A stretch of 54,500 nucleotides of DNA. Source: Promethearchaeota archaeon (GTDB taxonomy: Archaea; Asgardarchaeota; Lokiarchaeia; Sigynarchaeales; SOKP01). The stretch spans positions 1 to 54,500 of the forward strand of contig JABXKC010000028.1 of NCBI GenBank assembly GCA_013375495.1, written 5' to 3'. Within the stretch, counting starts at the first letter, position 1, and each line of letters starts with the position of its first letter. Positions 43,501 through 51,441 of the stretch are shown one piece after another. The notes below the pieces were generated by a model. The model ran no database searches. It worked only from the letters and a program-made list of their open reading frames with translations, and had not been told where the DNA came from. The translations under genes were made by a program, and so were the position numbers.

Positions 43501-45018
43501 TCAGTTCTTCTCAGTTAAAGGCAAATGTACAGAGTGTGTTGGAGCTATTTTAACATTTTTACCAAGTGCATATAATCCAATGACAAAACCAGCTAAGAGA
43601 AACCAAATTCCTAGAAATGTAATATCTCTAAAAATTGTAATTGGTTCCCAAGCTACAGGACGTAACATGTGTAACATAGCAAAAGGAAATGTTAAATTAA
43701 AACCGATAAAAAAGGTCCAACCCAGAATTTTTTTCAAATTACCTTCAACCTTGAAATGATCGATAGCATGTACCATTAGAGCTACTGCAATCATTACAGC
43801 AAGCTGATGCCAGTGCCCAACATTAAAATTATACTCCAGTTGTACGTATGAATGTAATCTATAAATGCTATCCGTTGTTAGACCAACATAAATTTGAGGA
43901 AAAACTAAAAGTTGGGCAATAGCGAGGAGATAATAATAAGATAATTTTACCGGCTCCCTAAATAACGCTTTAAGTTTCTTTGAACGTTTTGCATCTCGGT
44001 AATCGTCTCCTAAATGGTTTTTTATAGTTGTTTTGAGACCAACTACTGACATTGTCAATGTTCCAATAATCAAAATACCTGCACCTACCCATATTACATA
44101 ATGGTTTAGAACCCAAGCGCCATAAGATAATGTAATTATACCAATCGGAGTAAGTAATAAAACATATCTATATAGATTACCTGACATTTTACTCGTACGA
44201 AAGGCTACTAACATAACCATTGCTGCTGATTGAGCAAGCTGTATGTGAAGGTGACCGACTATCATATCTTGGACGATATCGTGTTCATGTCCGAATGTGA
44301 TCCCATGTCTAATGATCGCTTCTGCCAAGAAGGCAATAGGTTCGCGGTTCAATCCCCAAATAGAATTAGTAAAATTTTCTATAGCAGCGAGAGCACCATA
44401 TATTGTCGAAACAAGAATGCATATCGCTAATACTACGAGATTAAAATATTCTAAATTTAGTCCTCGGAATGTACTACCACTGGGATTAATTTTTGGGAAT
44501 CTACCCTTTACTGGCCAGGCTGCCATTATGAATACAATTCCACCAATGAAACAAAGCAACATACCAAATGTGAAAAGTTCGTGGAAAAGACGAATACGAG
44601 TATATGCAAAAATCATTCCGTTTATCCCTACAAGAAATGCACTAGGCACTAAAAGAACTTTTAGAGTTGGTAACCACTTATTGCGTATAGGGTAGTGTTC
44701 AAGTATCCAGAATGTGTTCGCTACTAAAAATGGTACAGCTAACGAGTGATATATCATAACGAGTCGAGCTGTCCTTGAGATAACATCGTCACTAAGGAAG
44801 AAAGGAAAGATAGGTTCTCCCCCAATTAACACTGTTAACGGTTCTGAAAAAGTTAGGTACCAGAGAACTTGAAGAAAAACGAATATAAACATAGCGTAAT
44901 GTATCTTCTTAAAACTTGGTTTTGGTTCAATTCTCATTTTTTGAGTTTCCATCGGGGTTTCTACACTACTTTGCATTGGAATTGTTTCTGTTTTTATTTT
45001 TATCACCTTTATTTGCAA
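43501..45018 (-). CDS. His-rich polytopic membrane protein, possible heme/heme-copper-type subunit
   Basis: About twelve membrane helices in 505 residues. Many histidines sit in or at helices: H91 (ARLVMIYHSLAVPF), H146, H244/H246 (GHEHD), H256/H258 (VGHLHIQL), H306, H402/H404 (NVGHWHQLA) and H417/H421. The H in the second helix plus a late HxH resemble the low-spin and binuclear heme ligands of heme-copper oxidases and NO reductases, but I cannot align it convincingly. The start is uncertain: a TTG at 45018, with ATG 44976 as an alternative. It lies 20 bases after the SORL-like gene and 5' of the heme O synthase gene, so a heme enzyme is likely (inference). Confidence 0.7.
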   Translation of the reverse strand: MQIKVIKIKTETIPMQSSVETPMETQKMRIEPKPSFKKIHYAMFIFVFLQVLWYLTFSEPLTVLIGGEPIFPFFLSDDVISRTARLVMIYHSLAVPFLVANTFWILEHYPIRNKWLPTLKVLLVPSAFLVGINGMIFAYTRIRLFHELFTFGMLLCFIGGIVFIMAAWPVKGRFPKINPSGSTFRGLNLEYFNLVVLAICILVSTIYGALAAIENFTNSIWGLNREPIAFLAEAIIRHGITFGHEHDIVQDMIVGHLHIQLAQSAAMVMLVAFRTSKMSGNLYRYVLLLTPIGIITLSYGAWVLNHYVIWVGAGILIIGTLTMSVVGLKTTIKNHLGDDYRDAKRSKKLKALFREPVKLSYYYLLAIAQLLVFPQIYVGLTTDSIYRLHSYVQLEYNFNVGHWHQLAVMIAVALMVHAIDHFKVEGNLKKILGWTFFIGFNLTFPFAMLHMLRPVAWEPITIFRDITFLGIWFLLAGFVIGLYALGKNVKIAPTHSVHLPLTEKN

Positions 45019-45038
45019 TATAGATTAAGAAATATTTT

Positions 45039-45566
45039 TTACCTATTCTTATTTTCTTGTAATTTTAGCGCTTTTTTTTGTCCGAACATTGGTAAAATGA
45101 AAAGCAATCCAAAGACAATTATCGTCGAGACTATGGTCGGAACTACTGCTAAAGAAAAAGTTCCGTGGGGGTTATAATAAGGTTGTCCTACATAAAAATG
45201 CTCTGTTAAACTACCTCCAAGGGAACAATGAGCTGTTACAGTAATATTTGCCCTATCTCCAGCGATAAATGTAAAATTGTAATTATTTATATTATGAGAT
45301 TCTTGTTCAGTGAAGGGGTAAGTATAATCAGGGGCTTCAGGAGGATGATATGGATCACTGCTATTAACCCAGATTTCTATTAAGTATATATAATGATAGG
45401 TAGTATTCGTTATATCGTGAGTTATTTTCACACTAAGATTATGAGTATCAAGGTCATATTCCATATCCATGGTTATAGGGCTGTGCGCTCTCACGTTAAG
45501 AATGTTTAAGGTTAAAATGATTATCATAAAGGTTGACAAAAGGTAAAAAACATTTTTTTTTAACAT
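45039..45566 (-). CDS. Secreted SORL/desulfoferrodoxin-like protein with C-terminal anchor
   Basis: Signal peptide at residues 1-27, giving a mature protein that begins at H28 (AHSPITM), then a beta-sandwich domain and a C-terminal membrane helix (139-160). The pattern KITHDITNTTYHYIYLIEIWVN (H50, H58) followed by VTAHCSLGG (H113, C114) resembles superoxide-reductase-like domains, where His and Cys bind iron. A free N-terminal His could also join a metal site. First gene of the membrane redox operon, 20 bases before the polytopic protein. The Fe(His)4Cys set of true superoxide reductase is not fully matched, so the function may differ. The AHSP-start SORL arrangement is, as far as I recall, widespread in anaerobes. 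Confidence 0.65.
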   Translation of the reverse strand: MLKKNVFYLLSTFMIIILTLNILNVRAHSPITMDMEYDLDTHNLSVKITHDITNTTYHYIYLIEIWVNSSDPYHPPEAPDYTYPFTEQESHNINNYNFTFIAGDRANITVTAHCSLGGSLTEHFYVGQPYYNPHGTFSLAVVPTIVSTIIVFGLLFILPMFGQKKALKLQENKNR

Positions 45567-45801
45567 AATTATAATTGTTGTTTTTCAAAATAAATTTTAT
45601 AAATATATTTTTATATTATAAAATTATTATGTTCTCCAATTATATAAAAGTTTACTATTTTTCTGGAAAGTCAGAATTCCAGATTTGGAAACGAGAAATT
45701 ACTTAAGATAAAGTAAATTGAGGTAAAGCTAAATACGGTAACACCTATTTTGGATTTTGTAAATCTTAAAACTGTTAATAAATTTAATATTTTTGAAAAT
45801 T

Positions 45802-45813
45802 AAAAAAAAAAAA
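45802..45813 (-). terminator. Oligo-T terminator after the 7-TM gene
   Basis: Twelve consecutive A on the plus strand (T12 in the minus-strand transcript), 13 bases past the stop of the 45826-46512 gene. It separates that gene from the redox operon, whose own promoter would lie in 45567-45800. Confidence 0.55.
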
Positions 45814-45825
45814 TGATTTTATGTA

Positions 45826-46512
45826 TTATACTTTCTTTTTTAATCCAGGAATCGCAAAACTCCACAAGTCTGGAAGTAGCATTCCAAGTGCAAAAAATAC
45901 CGCTGTAATGAGTAATACAATAGGTAATACAGTTAAAATTAATATCAATAATGGAATGTCAGTAGGATTGATTGTAAACAGCGCAAGGAGCACCCCAGCC
46001 AGACTCACAACTAAACCGCCTATTGACATTAATAACGCTTTCCAATCCGTCTTTTTAGTCTTAAAAGTTGTATATAGTGGAAGTAGTATAATCGATAGAC
46101 TACTTGGAATGTGAGCAACCATAACGGTAGCAGACGCACCAGGGCTTGCAGAAGCTTTAGCAATTCCGACTAGAATTATCATAACTAAGACGAAAATTAA
46201 GAAGATATGACCAACGAGTTTTTTATCCTCAAACACTGCATAATAAAGCCCTGCCGCAATACCCCCAGGTATAAGTACTGCTAATGCTGCTACTAAAGGA
46301 GATAATAATAACGAGTAATCGTTGCTAAATATAAGCACTACTCCTGCTACAAATAGCACTATAAATGCAAGCGCCCAAAGTAAATGATAAATCTTTTTGT
46401 TTTTTAAGAAATCAAGCAACATAAACAGTCCAAATAATATCGCAGCTATTCCTGTTATTAAAAGTAAAATAACTGCCCCTGGATAAGTTGAAACTATGAA
46501 TTGTAACATCAT
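45826..46512 (-). CDS. Seven-helix membrane protein, unknown
   Basis: A 228-residue protein, almost entirely hydrophobic, with about seven spans. It has a conserved-looking SYNDYS/KKTDW pair of cytoplasmic loops but no cysteine or catalytic motif. One histidine (MVAHIPSS) sits in a helix. Upstream of, and in the same direction as, the SORL-led operon, but a strong oligo-T run lies between, so it is probably transcribed separately. I do not recognise a family. Confidence 0.65.
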   Translation of the reverse strand: MMLQFIVSTYPGAVILLLITGIAAILFGLFMLLDFLKNKKIYHLLWALAFIVLFVAGVVLIFSNDYSLLLSPLVAALAVLIPGGIAAGLYYAVFEDKKLVGHIFLIFVLVMIILVGIAKASASPGASATVMVAHIPSSLSIILLPLYTTFKTKKTDWKALLMSIGGLVVSLAGVLLALFTINPTDIPLLILILTVLPIVLLITAVFFALGMLLPDLWSFAIPGLKKKV

Positions 46513-46836
46513 TTTTTACATCACATTTTTAGTATTCTTTTTTATTTTGTTGATTTTAGATAAAATTTGTTAAACAAATAGAAAAATTCTATTGAATATA
46601 CCATAGGGTAGTATCTTATTTATAGAGATTCATTTTATTTTGTAAGTTATCCCGATCATTCATGCTAGTGAATAAACATTCAGATCCTAACAAAAGGAAA
46701 AAATTGAATATCATATTCTTAAATAAAACCATCCATCGAAGAAATTTTTACAAATTTAATTGATAACATTCTTTTTTATAATAGCTGTTTTCAATATCTT
46801 TCATTTTTAAATTATAAAGGACGATGTATATATCAA
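46513..46836. other. Intergenic region, no gene seen
   Basis: 324 AT-rich bases between two genes of the same direction. A 33-codon frame starting at 46670 lacks a ribosome site and a recognisable product. I see no RNA gene. Confidence 0.55.
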
Positions 46837-48006
46837 TTATTGACCTTTCCGATAAATCCTAAGTATAAATAAAAGAATAGCAACAACTATTAATGGTACT
46901 ATAATACCCACCAGTAAAGTTATTTGTTCTGTATAATATTCGTAAAAATGACCAGAAATCGGTGCTCCAATGGCTACTCCGGCAACAATTAGAGCGTAAA
47001 ATGTTCCTGTTGCAACACCGCTCTCAGAATCTTTGGTTTTCTCTTTAACAGCACCTGCTGAAGATGGAAAAATCAAACCATGCCCAAGGCCCAGGAAGAT
47101 CATTCCAATCATTGGGATTGGAACTTCGAAAGAAATCATGAAAATTCCAAATGCCGATGCTATCAATATTAATCCAATTAGCATTACTTTAATGAAACCT
47201 ATCTTGTCGCTCAATAAACCTGCGGGGTAGTGAATAAGTATTGAGAAGATCACCATTATGCTCAAGATCATGCCAGTTTGTCCAACAGTATATTCCGCGT
47301 GTTCCAACATTAGGGTATATACTGCTGTAACGATTCCCATATTAAACATCATTGCTAATATTGAAAAATAGGGACTTATCATGGATTTACGTAAAACTGC
47401 TCTTCTAAATATTTTGAATTCTTCTCTAAACTTTATCTTCTCTTTAGAAGGTTGATATATCGAAGGGAGAAAGAAAGAAGTGAAAGACATTATAAATAAC
47501 ACAATTGCCATGATGAAAAACAAACTACTCTCACCAATTATTTGAGCAACTAGTCCCCCTAACAAGAAACCTATTAAATTTGAAAATCCAATAGACATGC
47601 CGTATAGTGCCATCCCTCTACCGCTTCTTCTTTGGCTAGTTGCGTCTGAAATATAAGCCATTGTAGCAGGTCCACCAAAACCCCCTCCAATTCCATGAAC
47701 GATTCTACCAAATAATAGGAATAATGGATCTCGAGCGACAGCATATAAGAGCATCGAAACTCCGTCTAAAAACACTCCAATGGATATTAATTTGTTTCTC
47801 CCTAACTTATCAACTAATCTACCAAATATTATATTTGAAGGGATGTGCACCATGGAATAGACTCCTACAATAAAGCCGGTCATTATAATTGACGCCCCTA
47901 ATTTTCCCGCATAGGTCGCAATAATAGGGATTGCTGCGTTACTATCAAAATTGACCATAAAAGATAAGGTAAGTATTAGAAAAAGATGTTTTCTCTTTAT
48001 TATCAA
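46837..48006 (-). CDS. Major facilitator superfamily transporter
   Basis: 389 residues with twelve membrane spans. The MFS loop 2-3 motif is seen (GRLVDKLGRNKL) and its duplicate in the second half (GLLSDKIGFIKV), along with a Gly-rich helix (GRIVHGIGGGFGG) of the drug-efflux type. The substrate is unknown; drug or small-metabolite efflux is typical. The start is a TTG at 48006. No regulator adjoins it. Confidence 0.9.
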   Translation of the reverse strand: MIIKRKHLFLILTLSFMVNFDSNAAIPIIATYAGKLGASIIMTGFIVGVYSMVHIPSNIIFGRLVDKLGRNKLISIGVFLDGVSMLLYAVARDPLFLLFGRIVHGIGGGFGGPATMAYISDATSQRRSGRGMALYGMSIGFSNLIGFLLGGLVAQIIGESSLFFIMAIVLFIMSFTSFFLPSIYQPSKEKIKFREEFKIFRRAVLRKSMISPYFSILAMMFNMGIVTAVYTLMLEHAEYTVGQTGMILSIMVIFSILIHYPAGLLSDKIGFIKVMLIGLILIASAFGIFMISFEVPIPMIGMIFLGLGHGLIFPSSAGAVKEKTKDSESGVATGTFYALIVAGVAIGAPISGHFYEYYTEQITLLVGIIVPLIVVAILLFILRIYRKGQ

Positions 48007-48151
48007 GGATTTATGAGGTTGACCGTCAGTTATATTTAAAGAATTTTGAGTAATGTGTCATCACACTTAAAATTTGATTGAGAGTAAATTTAGCTATGTG
48101 TAAAATAAGAACTTATGATCAAAATTAAAATTTTTTATTATAAAAACATAA

Positions 48152-48159
48152 TTTATATA
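48152..48159 (+). promoter_or_regulatory. TATA box for the ygbA-like gene
   Basis: TTTATATA predicts transcription start near 48180. That rules out the upstream ATG at 48115 and supports the TTG start at 48190. Confidence 0.5.
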
Positions 48160-48189
48160 TCATTTCCGACTATCTTAAGTGATTCTACC

Positions 48190-48525
48190 TTGAGCACCTC
48201 TAAAAGCCGCTTAGAACGAGAAAATACGACAATTAATACAATGATTCAAATGTATTGTAAAAAATGTCATAAAGCAAATGAAATTTTGTGCCAAGATTGC
48301 TCAGATCTTTTCAAATACGCTGAGGAACGATTGAGAAATTGTCGTTTTGGTGAAGAAAAACCGACTTGTGATGCCTGTATAGTTCATTGTTATAAACCTG
48401 ACATGAGAGAGAAAATTCGAACGGTCATGCGCTATGCCGGACCTAGAATGATATATACGCATCCGATCATGGGATTTCGACACTTGTTAAAAAAAACGAA
48501 AAAAAAAGATAATTCAGATGAGTAA
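48190..48525 (+). CDS. YgbA-like 'nitrous oxide-stimulated promoter' family protein
   Basis: Matches the family represented by E. coli YgbA: CKKCHKANEILCQDCSDLFKYA, then RNCRFGEEKPTCDACIVHCY and MRYAGPRMIYTHPIMGFRHL. Five to six cysteines and HC pairs suggest a metal site (zinc or Fe-S). In enteric bacteria the gene responds to nitric oxide; its biochemical role is not settled. The long frame opens at 48115, but the family start (SRLERENTTI) and the TATA box favour the TTG at 48190, giving 111 residues. Convergent with the kinase gene. Confidence 0.85.
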   Translation: MSTSKSRLERENTTINTMIQMYCKKCHKANEILCQDCSDLFKYAEERLRNCRFGEEKPTCDACIVHCYKPDMREKIRTVMRYAGPRMIYTHPIMGFRHLLKKTKKKDNSDE

Positions 48526-48546
48526 AAGCTCTTGAATTTTGCGCTG

Positions 48547-49368
48547 TTAATTATATATTATTTTAGTCAGTTCATTTTCTTCTCCTCTAAGATAATTCTT
48601 GAGAACATTCATCTTACTCATTGAGAGAATAGCTACGTCAAGACATTCTTGGATTAAATCCTTAATTGAAGCTAGTGAAAGCAATTTACCACGCATCTTA
48701 CCCGTCGCATCAGTTTTAGTTGACTGATTCGATTTGCTTATTATTTTCTCTATCTCATTGATATTTATCTCTCTTAATAACTGTGCATTTTCTCGCGATT
48801 TTGGATCTTTGTCAAATACTCCAAGCACATCTGTTGCAAATATTAGGTGTTTAGCGTCTAATGCCCGCGAAAGTACTACTGCGATTTGATCTCCGCCGCA
48901 AACGCTAAATCCCATACTATTGTCGTACATCATATCGCCTCCTATCAACGGCACCATCCCTAAAGATAAAAAGCCCTTTAAAGATTCAAATGCGTGATCA
49001 ATTATCGCCATCTTATTGCCCACGACCATCGAAGAAGCGTGCATTAAGTTTATAGGAATTCCTTTATCTAAAAATTTAGAAGCAATCGTTTTTCGAAATC
49101 CGTTAACGATTTGCTGCGTTTTTGACATAGAAATTAGTTGATCTTTTTCTTTAAACCCCTTATGAAGGTTATATTGCAACACAGGAGGATGACCGAAAGA
49201 GCCTACTCCGTGGACTATAACTAAACTTTTGATTAGTCCTAAATCAATGCACTCTTTTATTTCGGTGACAACTGCTTCTAGAACTTTCTCTTTTAATTTG
49301 TATGGCGTAGATTTATCTGTAAGTAAAGAACCACCGAGTTTTAATACTAGTATGTCTTCTAATGTCAT
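48547..49368 (-). CDS. Isopentenyl phosphate kinase
   Basis: An amino-acid-kinase-fold protein of 273 residues. LVLKLGGSLLTDK and IVHGVGSFGHPP are the IPK signatures; the catalytic-type His in GSFGH and the later ATDVLGVFDKDP fit the archaeal enzyme that makes isopentenyl diphosphate from isopentenyl phosphate in the alternative mevalonate pathway of ether-lipid synthesis. 20 bases after the polyprenol-kinase-like gene, so probably one operon for isoprenoid phosphate handling. Confidence 0.9.
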   Translation of the reverse strand: MTLEDILVLKLGGSLLTDKSTPYKLKEKVLEAVVTEIKECIDLGLIKSLVIVHGVGSFGHPPVLQYNLHKGFKEKDQLISMSKTQQIVNGFRKTIASKFLDKGIPINLMHASSMVVGNKMAIIDHAFESLKGFLSLGMVPLIGGDMMYDNSMGFSVCGGDQIAVVLSRALDAKHLIFATDVLGVFDKDPKSRENAQLLREININEIEKIISKSNQSTKTDATGKMRGKLLSLASIKDLIQECLDVAILSMSKMNVLKNYLRGEENELTKIIYN

Positions 49369-49388
49369 TTAAATTCGCAGAGATTATG

Positions 49389-50192
49389 TTAGAAATTGTA
49401 AGAAAATGGCCAAAAATCTGGAAAACCAAAATCAAATATCAAAATTACTACTATAACAGCAACAAAGATTGTGAAGTTGTCCCAACCCTTGGGTGATAAC
49501 GCTTCTACCAGAGTGGCAACTATACTAACAACAATAATCGGCAGAATGAGTGTAAGAATATTGAAATTAGGAACTTCCAAAGAAAAGATCAACACGAGAA
49601 TAGAGCTCACTAATATCGATCCAACGAGCATTCCAATACTTCCTATAATGGTTTTTTCGCTTCCTTTAATTCCAAACTTCTTTTCTCCGCCAAATTTACG
49701 CCCAATAATATCCGCTAGCCCATCTCCACCTGAAACGCACCCAATAATAAGCAACGCTGTAGGATTTGCGTTATCAATACCCGTAGAAGGTACGTAGAAC
49801 CAGAAAAAAGTCATTAATAGCATAACAATAGCATAGTAGAGCGTTCCTTCAAGAAGTTCCCGAGGATCGCCCGATCTTGACATCGAATTAACAAAACTCT
49901 CGTTTTTCATCAACCCCGTACCAATAGCTACAAATTGTAAAACGAACAATAAGGGAACTATTGCAGCAATGTAATGACTAATGATTTCGCCTGTAAAAAG
50001 CATCCAGGTAATAACGAATATAGGACCCGCAAAAATATGGACGAATTTCCTCGTAATAATTTGAGATACTTTCCCTTTCTTTTGCATTAGTCCGTTAATC
50101 TGAACTAAAGCTAATAATATTGCAATAGATATAACGGTCGCAATTATATCCCAAACAAACGCCAAGTCACTACCAAAAGGATTAAATACCAT
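49389..50192 (-). CDS. Dolichol/phytol-kinase-like CTP-dependent kinase
   Basis: A polytopic protein of 267 residues with about seven spans. It belongs to the SEC59/DGK1/VTE5 family, seen from ITRKFVHIFAG, the GDGLADIIGRKFG motif, KGSEKTIIGSIGM and the closing EALSPKGWDNFTIF, which is typical of phytol kinases. It would phosphorylate a polyprenol (geranylgeraniol, dolichol) with CTP. The linked isopentenyl phosphate kinase suggests joint recycling of prenols into lipid precursors; this is inference. Confidence 0.82.
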   Translation of the reverse strand: MVFNPFGSDLAFVWDIIATVISIAILLALVQINGLMQKKGKVSQIITRKFVHIFAGPIFVITWMLFTGEIISHYIAAIVPLLFVLQFVAIGTGLMKNESFVNSMSRSGDPRELLEGTLYYAIVMLLMTFFWFYVPSTGIDNANPTALLIIGCVSGGDGLADIIGRKFGGEKKFGIKGSEKTIIGSIGMLVGSILVSSILVLIFSLEVPNFNILTLILPIIVVSIVATLVEALSPKGWDNFTIFVAVIVVILIFDFGFPDFWPFSYNF

Positions 50193-50341
50193 AATATTTC
50201 ACTATTTACTTAACAAAATTATTTTAAATTGAATTAACTATTATAAAAGTTCCTAAATTAAAAACCATTCCTAAAAATCACAGAAAATGTAAGTAAAACT
50301 ACTTCTTCTACACGAACTTGGATTAAGTTAGTTTACTATAG

Positions 50342-50356
50342 AAAAAAAAAAAAAAA
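50342..50356 (-). terminator. Oligo-T terminator of the sulfur-relay operon
   Basis: Fifteen A on the plus strand (T15 on the minus-strand transcript), about 29 bases past the dsrH-like stop at 50385. No stem is needed for archaeal termination at such runs. Confidence 0.6.
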
Positions 50357-50384
50357 TTGAGTTTAAATTCTTTAAGTTTCTTGA

Positions 50385-50684
50385 TTACATGTTTATAATG
50401 GTATCGTTCTCAAAAATTAAGTCAACTACCTCTTCAGAAGCAACCAATCTGATATTATCAGAAATAAACTTGTTCAGTCCCCGAGTATCTATATGTTCTT
50501 TACACGCAGCAACTTTTTTCTTTTGATTAAGCGCTTGTGAAACCGCTTTATTAGATTTATTTGCAAAATAGACCGCGTTTTGAAGTAAAAGTATGGTGAC
50601 ATCATCATCATCAGTGTGCTCCATCGCAAGTTCTACTCCTGTAATGTCTTCACTCGTTATAAAATATAACACTTTTTTACCCAT
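50385..50684 (-). CDS. dsrH: DsrH/TusB-like sulfur-relay protein
   Basis: A 99-residue member of the DsrE/F/H superfamily, DsrH/TusB branch: short alpha/beta fold, VLYFITSED start and KVAACKEHIDTRGL near residue 57-70. The usual cysteine near residue 20 is absent; its only cysteine (C61) lies in the AACKEH turn, so it may be structural. Last gene of tusA-yeeE-dsrE-dsrF-dsrH, with a 13-base gap and a GGAGG-type ribosome site. Confidence 0.78.
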   Translation of the reverse strand: MGKKVLYFITSEDITGVELAMEHTDDDDVTILLLQNAVYFANKSNKAVSQALNQKKKVAACKEHIDTRGLNKFISDNIRLVASEEVVDLIFENDTIINM

Positions 50685-50697
50685 TTTTCTTTACCTC

Positions 50698-51042
50698 CTA
50701 AAAAGGGATGGTTACGGTTGAATCCGCAATCATCTTTAATATTTCTCCATGTTCTTTCACTTCAACTTGATCTATGAGGTCGTCTTTTGTTAAGCCACGC
50801 TCGTCTAAAGATTTTTTGTCTACAAATATATCTAAATCAATATTTTTAATAAATTCTATGTGCATAGAGTACATCGTTTTGTCGACATCCTTTGTAAAGG
50901 TGTAAACAGCTTCGTTAATTGCAATCGTGATCGGATCGAAATCAGCACTAACGGCAACCGTCATTCTTAAACCTTCAACGGGATATAATGTTCCGTGAGG
51001 TGGTTGCCGTAAAAGTATAACAACATTTTTTTCTTCAGCCAT
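50698..51042 (-). CDS. dsrF: DsrF/TusC-like sulfur-relay protein
   Basis: 114 residues of the DsrE-like fold: KNVVILLRQPPHGTLYPVEGLRM, then ITIAINEAVYTF and DIFVDKKSLDERGLTKDDL, the DsrF/TusC pattern. It contains no cysteine at all, so it cannot itself carry persulfide and probably builds the hexamer with the DsrE- and DsrH-like proteins. Gap to the previous gene 11 bases. Confidence 0.78.
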   Translation of the reverse strand: MAEEKNVVILLRQPPHGTLYPVEGLRMTVAVSADFDPITIAINEAVYTFTKDVDKTMYSMHIEFIKNIDLDIFVDKKSLDERGLTKDDLIDQVEVKEHGEILKMIADSTVTIPF

Positions 51043-51053
51043 TTTTTATCACC

Positions 51054-51416
51054 TTAACAAATTGTTACAAGTCTATCGGTTTCTTCTATTATTTTAGCAA
51101 GATCGGGGGTTCCTGCTCGTTTTATATCGCCGCATTCTTTATTGAGACAGTTTTTTATAGTACCCCTGACTAAGAGACATAGGTTACACAATCTAACGGT
51201 GGCTCCTTTATCGAGTATTTCCCTGAATCCTTCTTCGATGTTAAAGATACCTTCGATTTTTTTCTGGTTTCCTAAAGCTGCGTTCACAGCGTCCATATAA
51301 CAGAATATACGAATTTCGTGACCTTTGTTAAGTGCTGCGCTAGCAAGCTTACATACCGTTTCAGCCGCTTGTGTTTGGTATGGTCCATCAAAAAAAAGTA
51401 TTCCTAGTCGAGCCAT
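51054..51416 (-). CDS. dsrE: DsrE/TusD-like sulfur carrier
   Basis: 120 residues of the DsrE/TusD fold. The persulfide-carrying cysteine of the family should be C77 or C80 (TVRLCNLCLLVRG). Extra cysteines C90, C95 and C120 are unusual and could bind a metal or store sulfur. The only likely sulfur-carrying subunit of the three. Receives sulfur from TusA in known systems. Confidence 0.85.
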   Translation of the reverse strand: MARLGILFFDGPYQTQAAETVCKLASAALNKGHEIRIFCYMDAVNAALGNQKKIEGIFNIEEGFREILDKGATVRLCNLCLLVRGTIKNCLNKECGDIKRAGTPDLAKIIEETDRLVTIC

Positions 51417-51441
51417 TTTACGATTTCATCTCCTTGTCTTT

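Noticed and set aside
44341..44362. GCGGTTCAATCCCC resembles a tRNA T arm.
   Set aside because: It is within the coding frame of the polytopic membrane protein, with no matching stems nearby.
46670..46771. 33-codon frame on the plus strand.
   Set aside because: No ribosome site, no promoter at the right distance and no conserved look.
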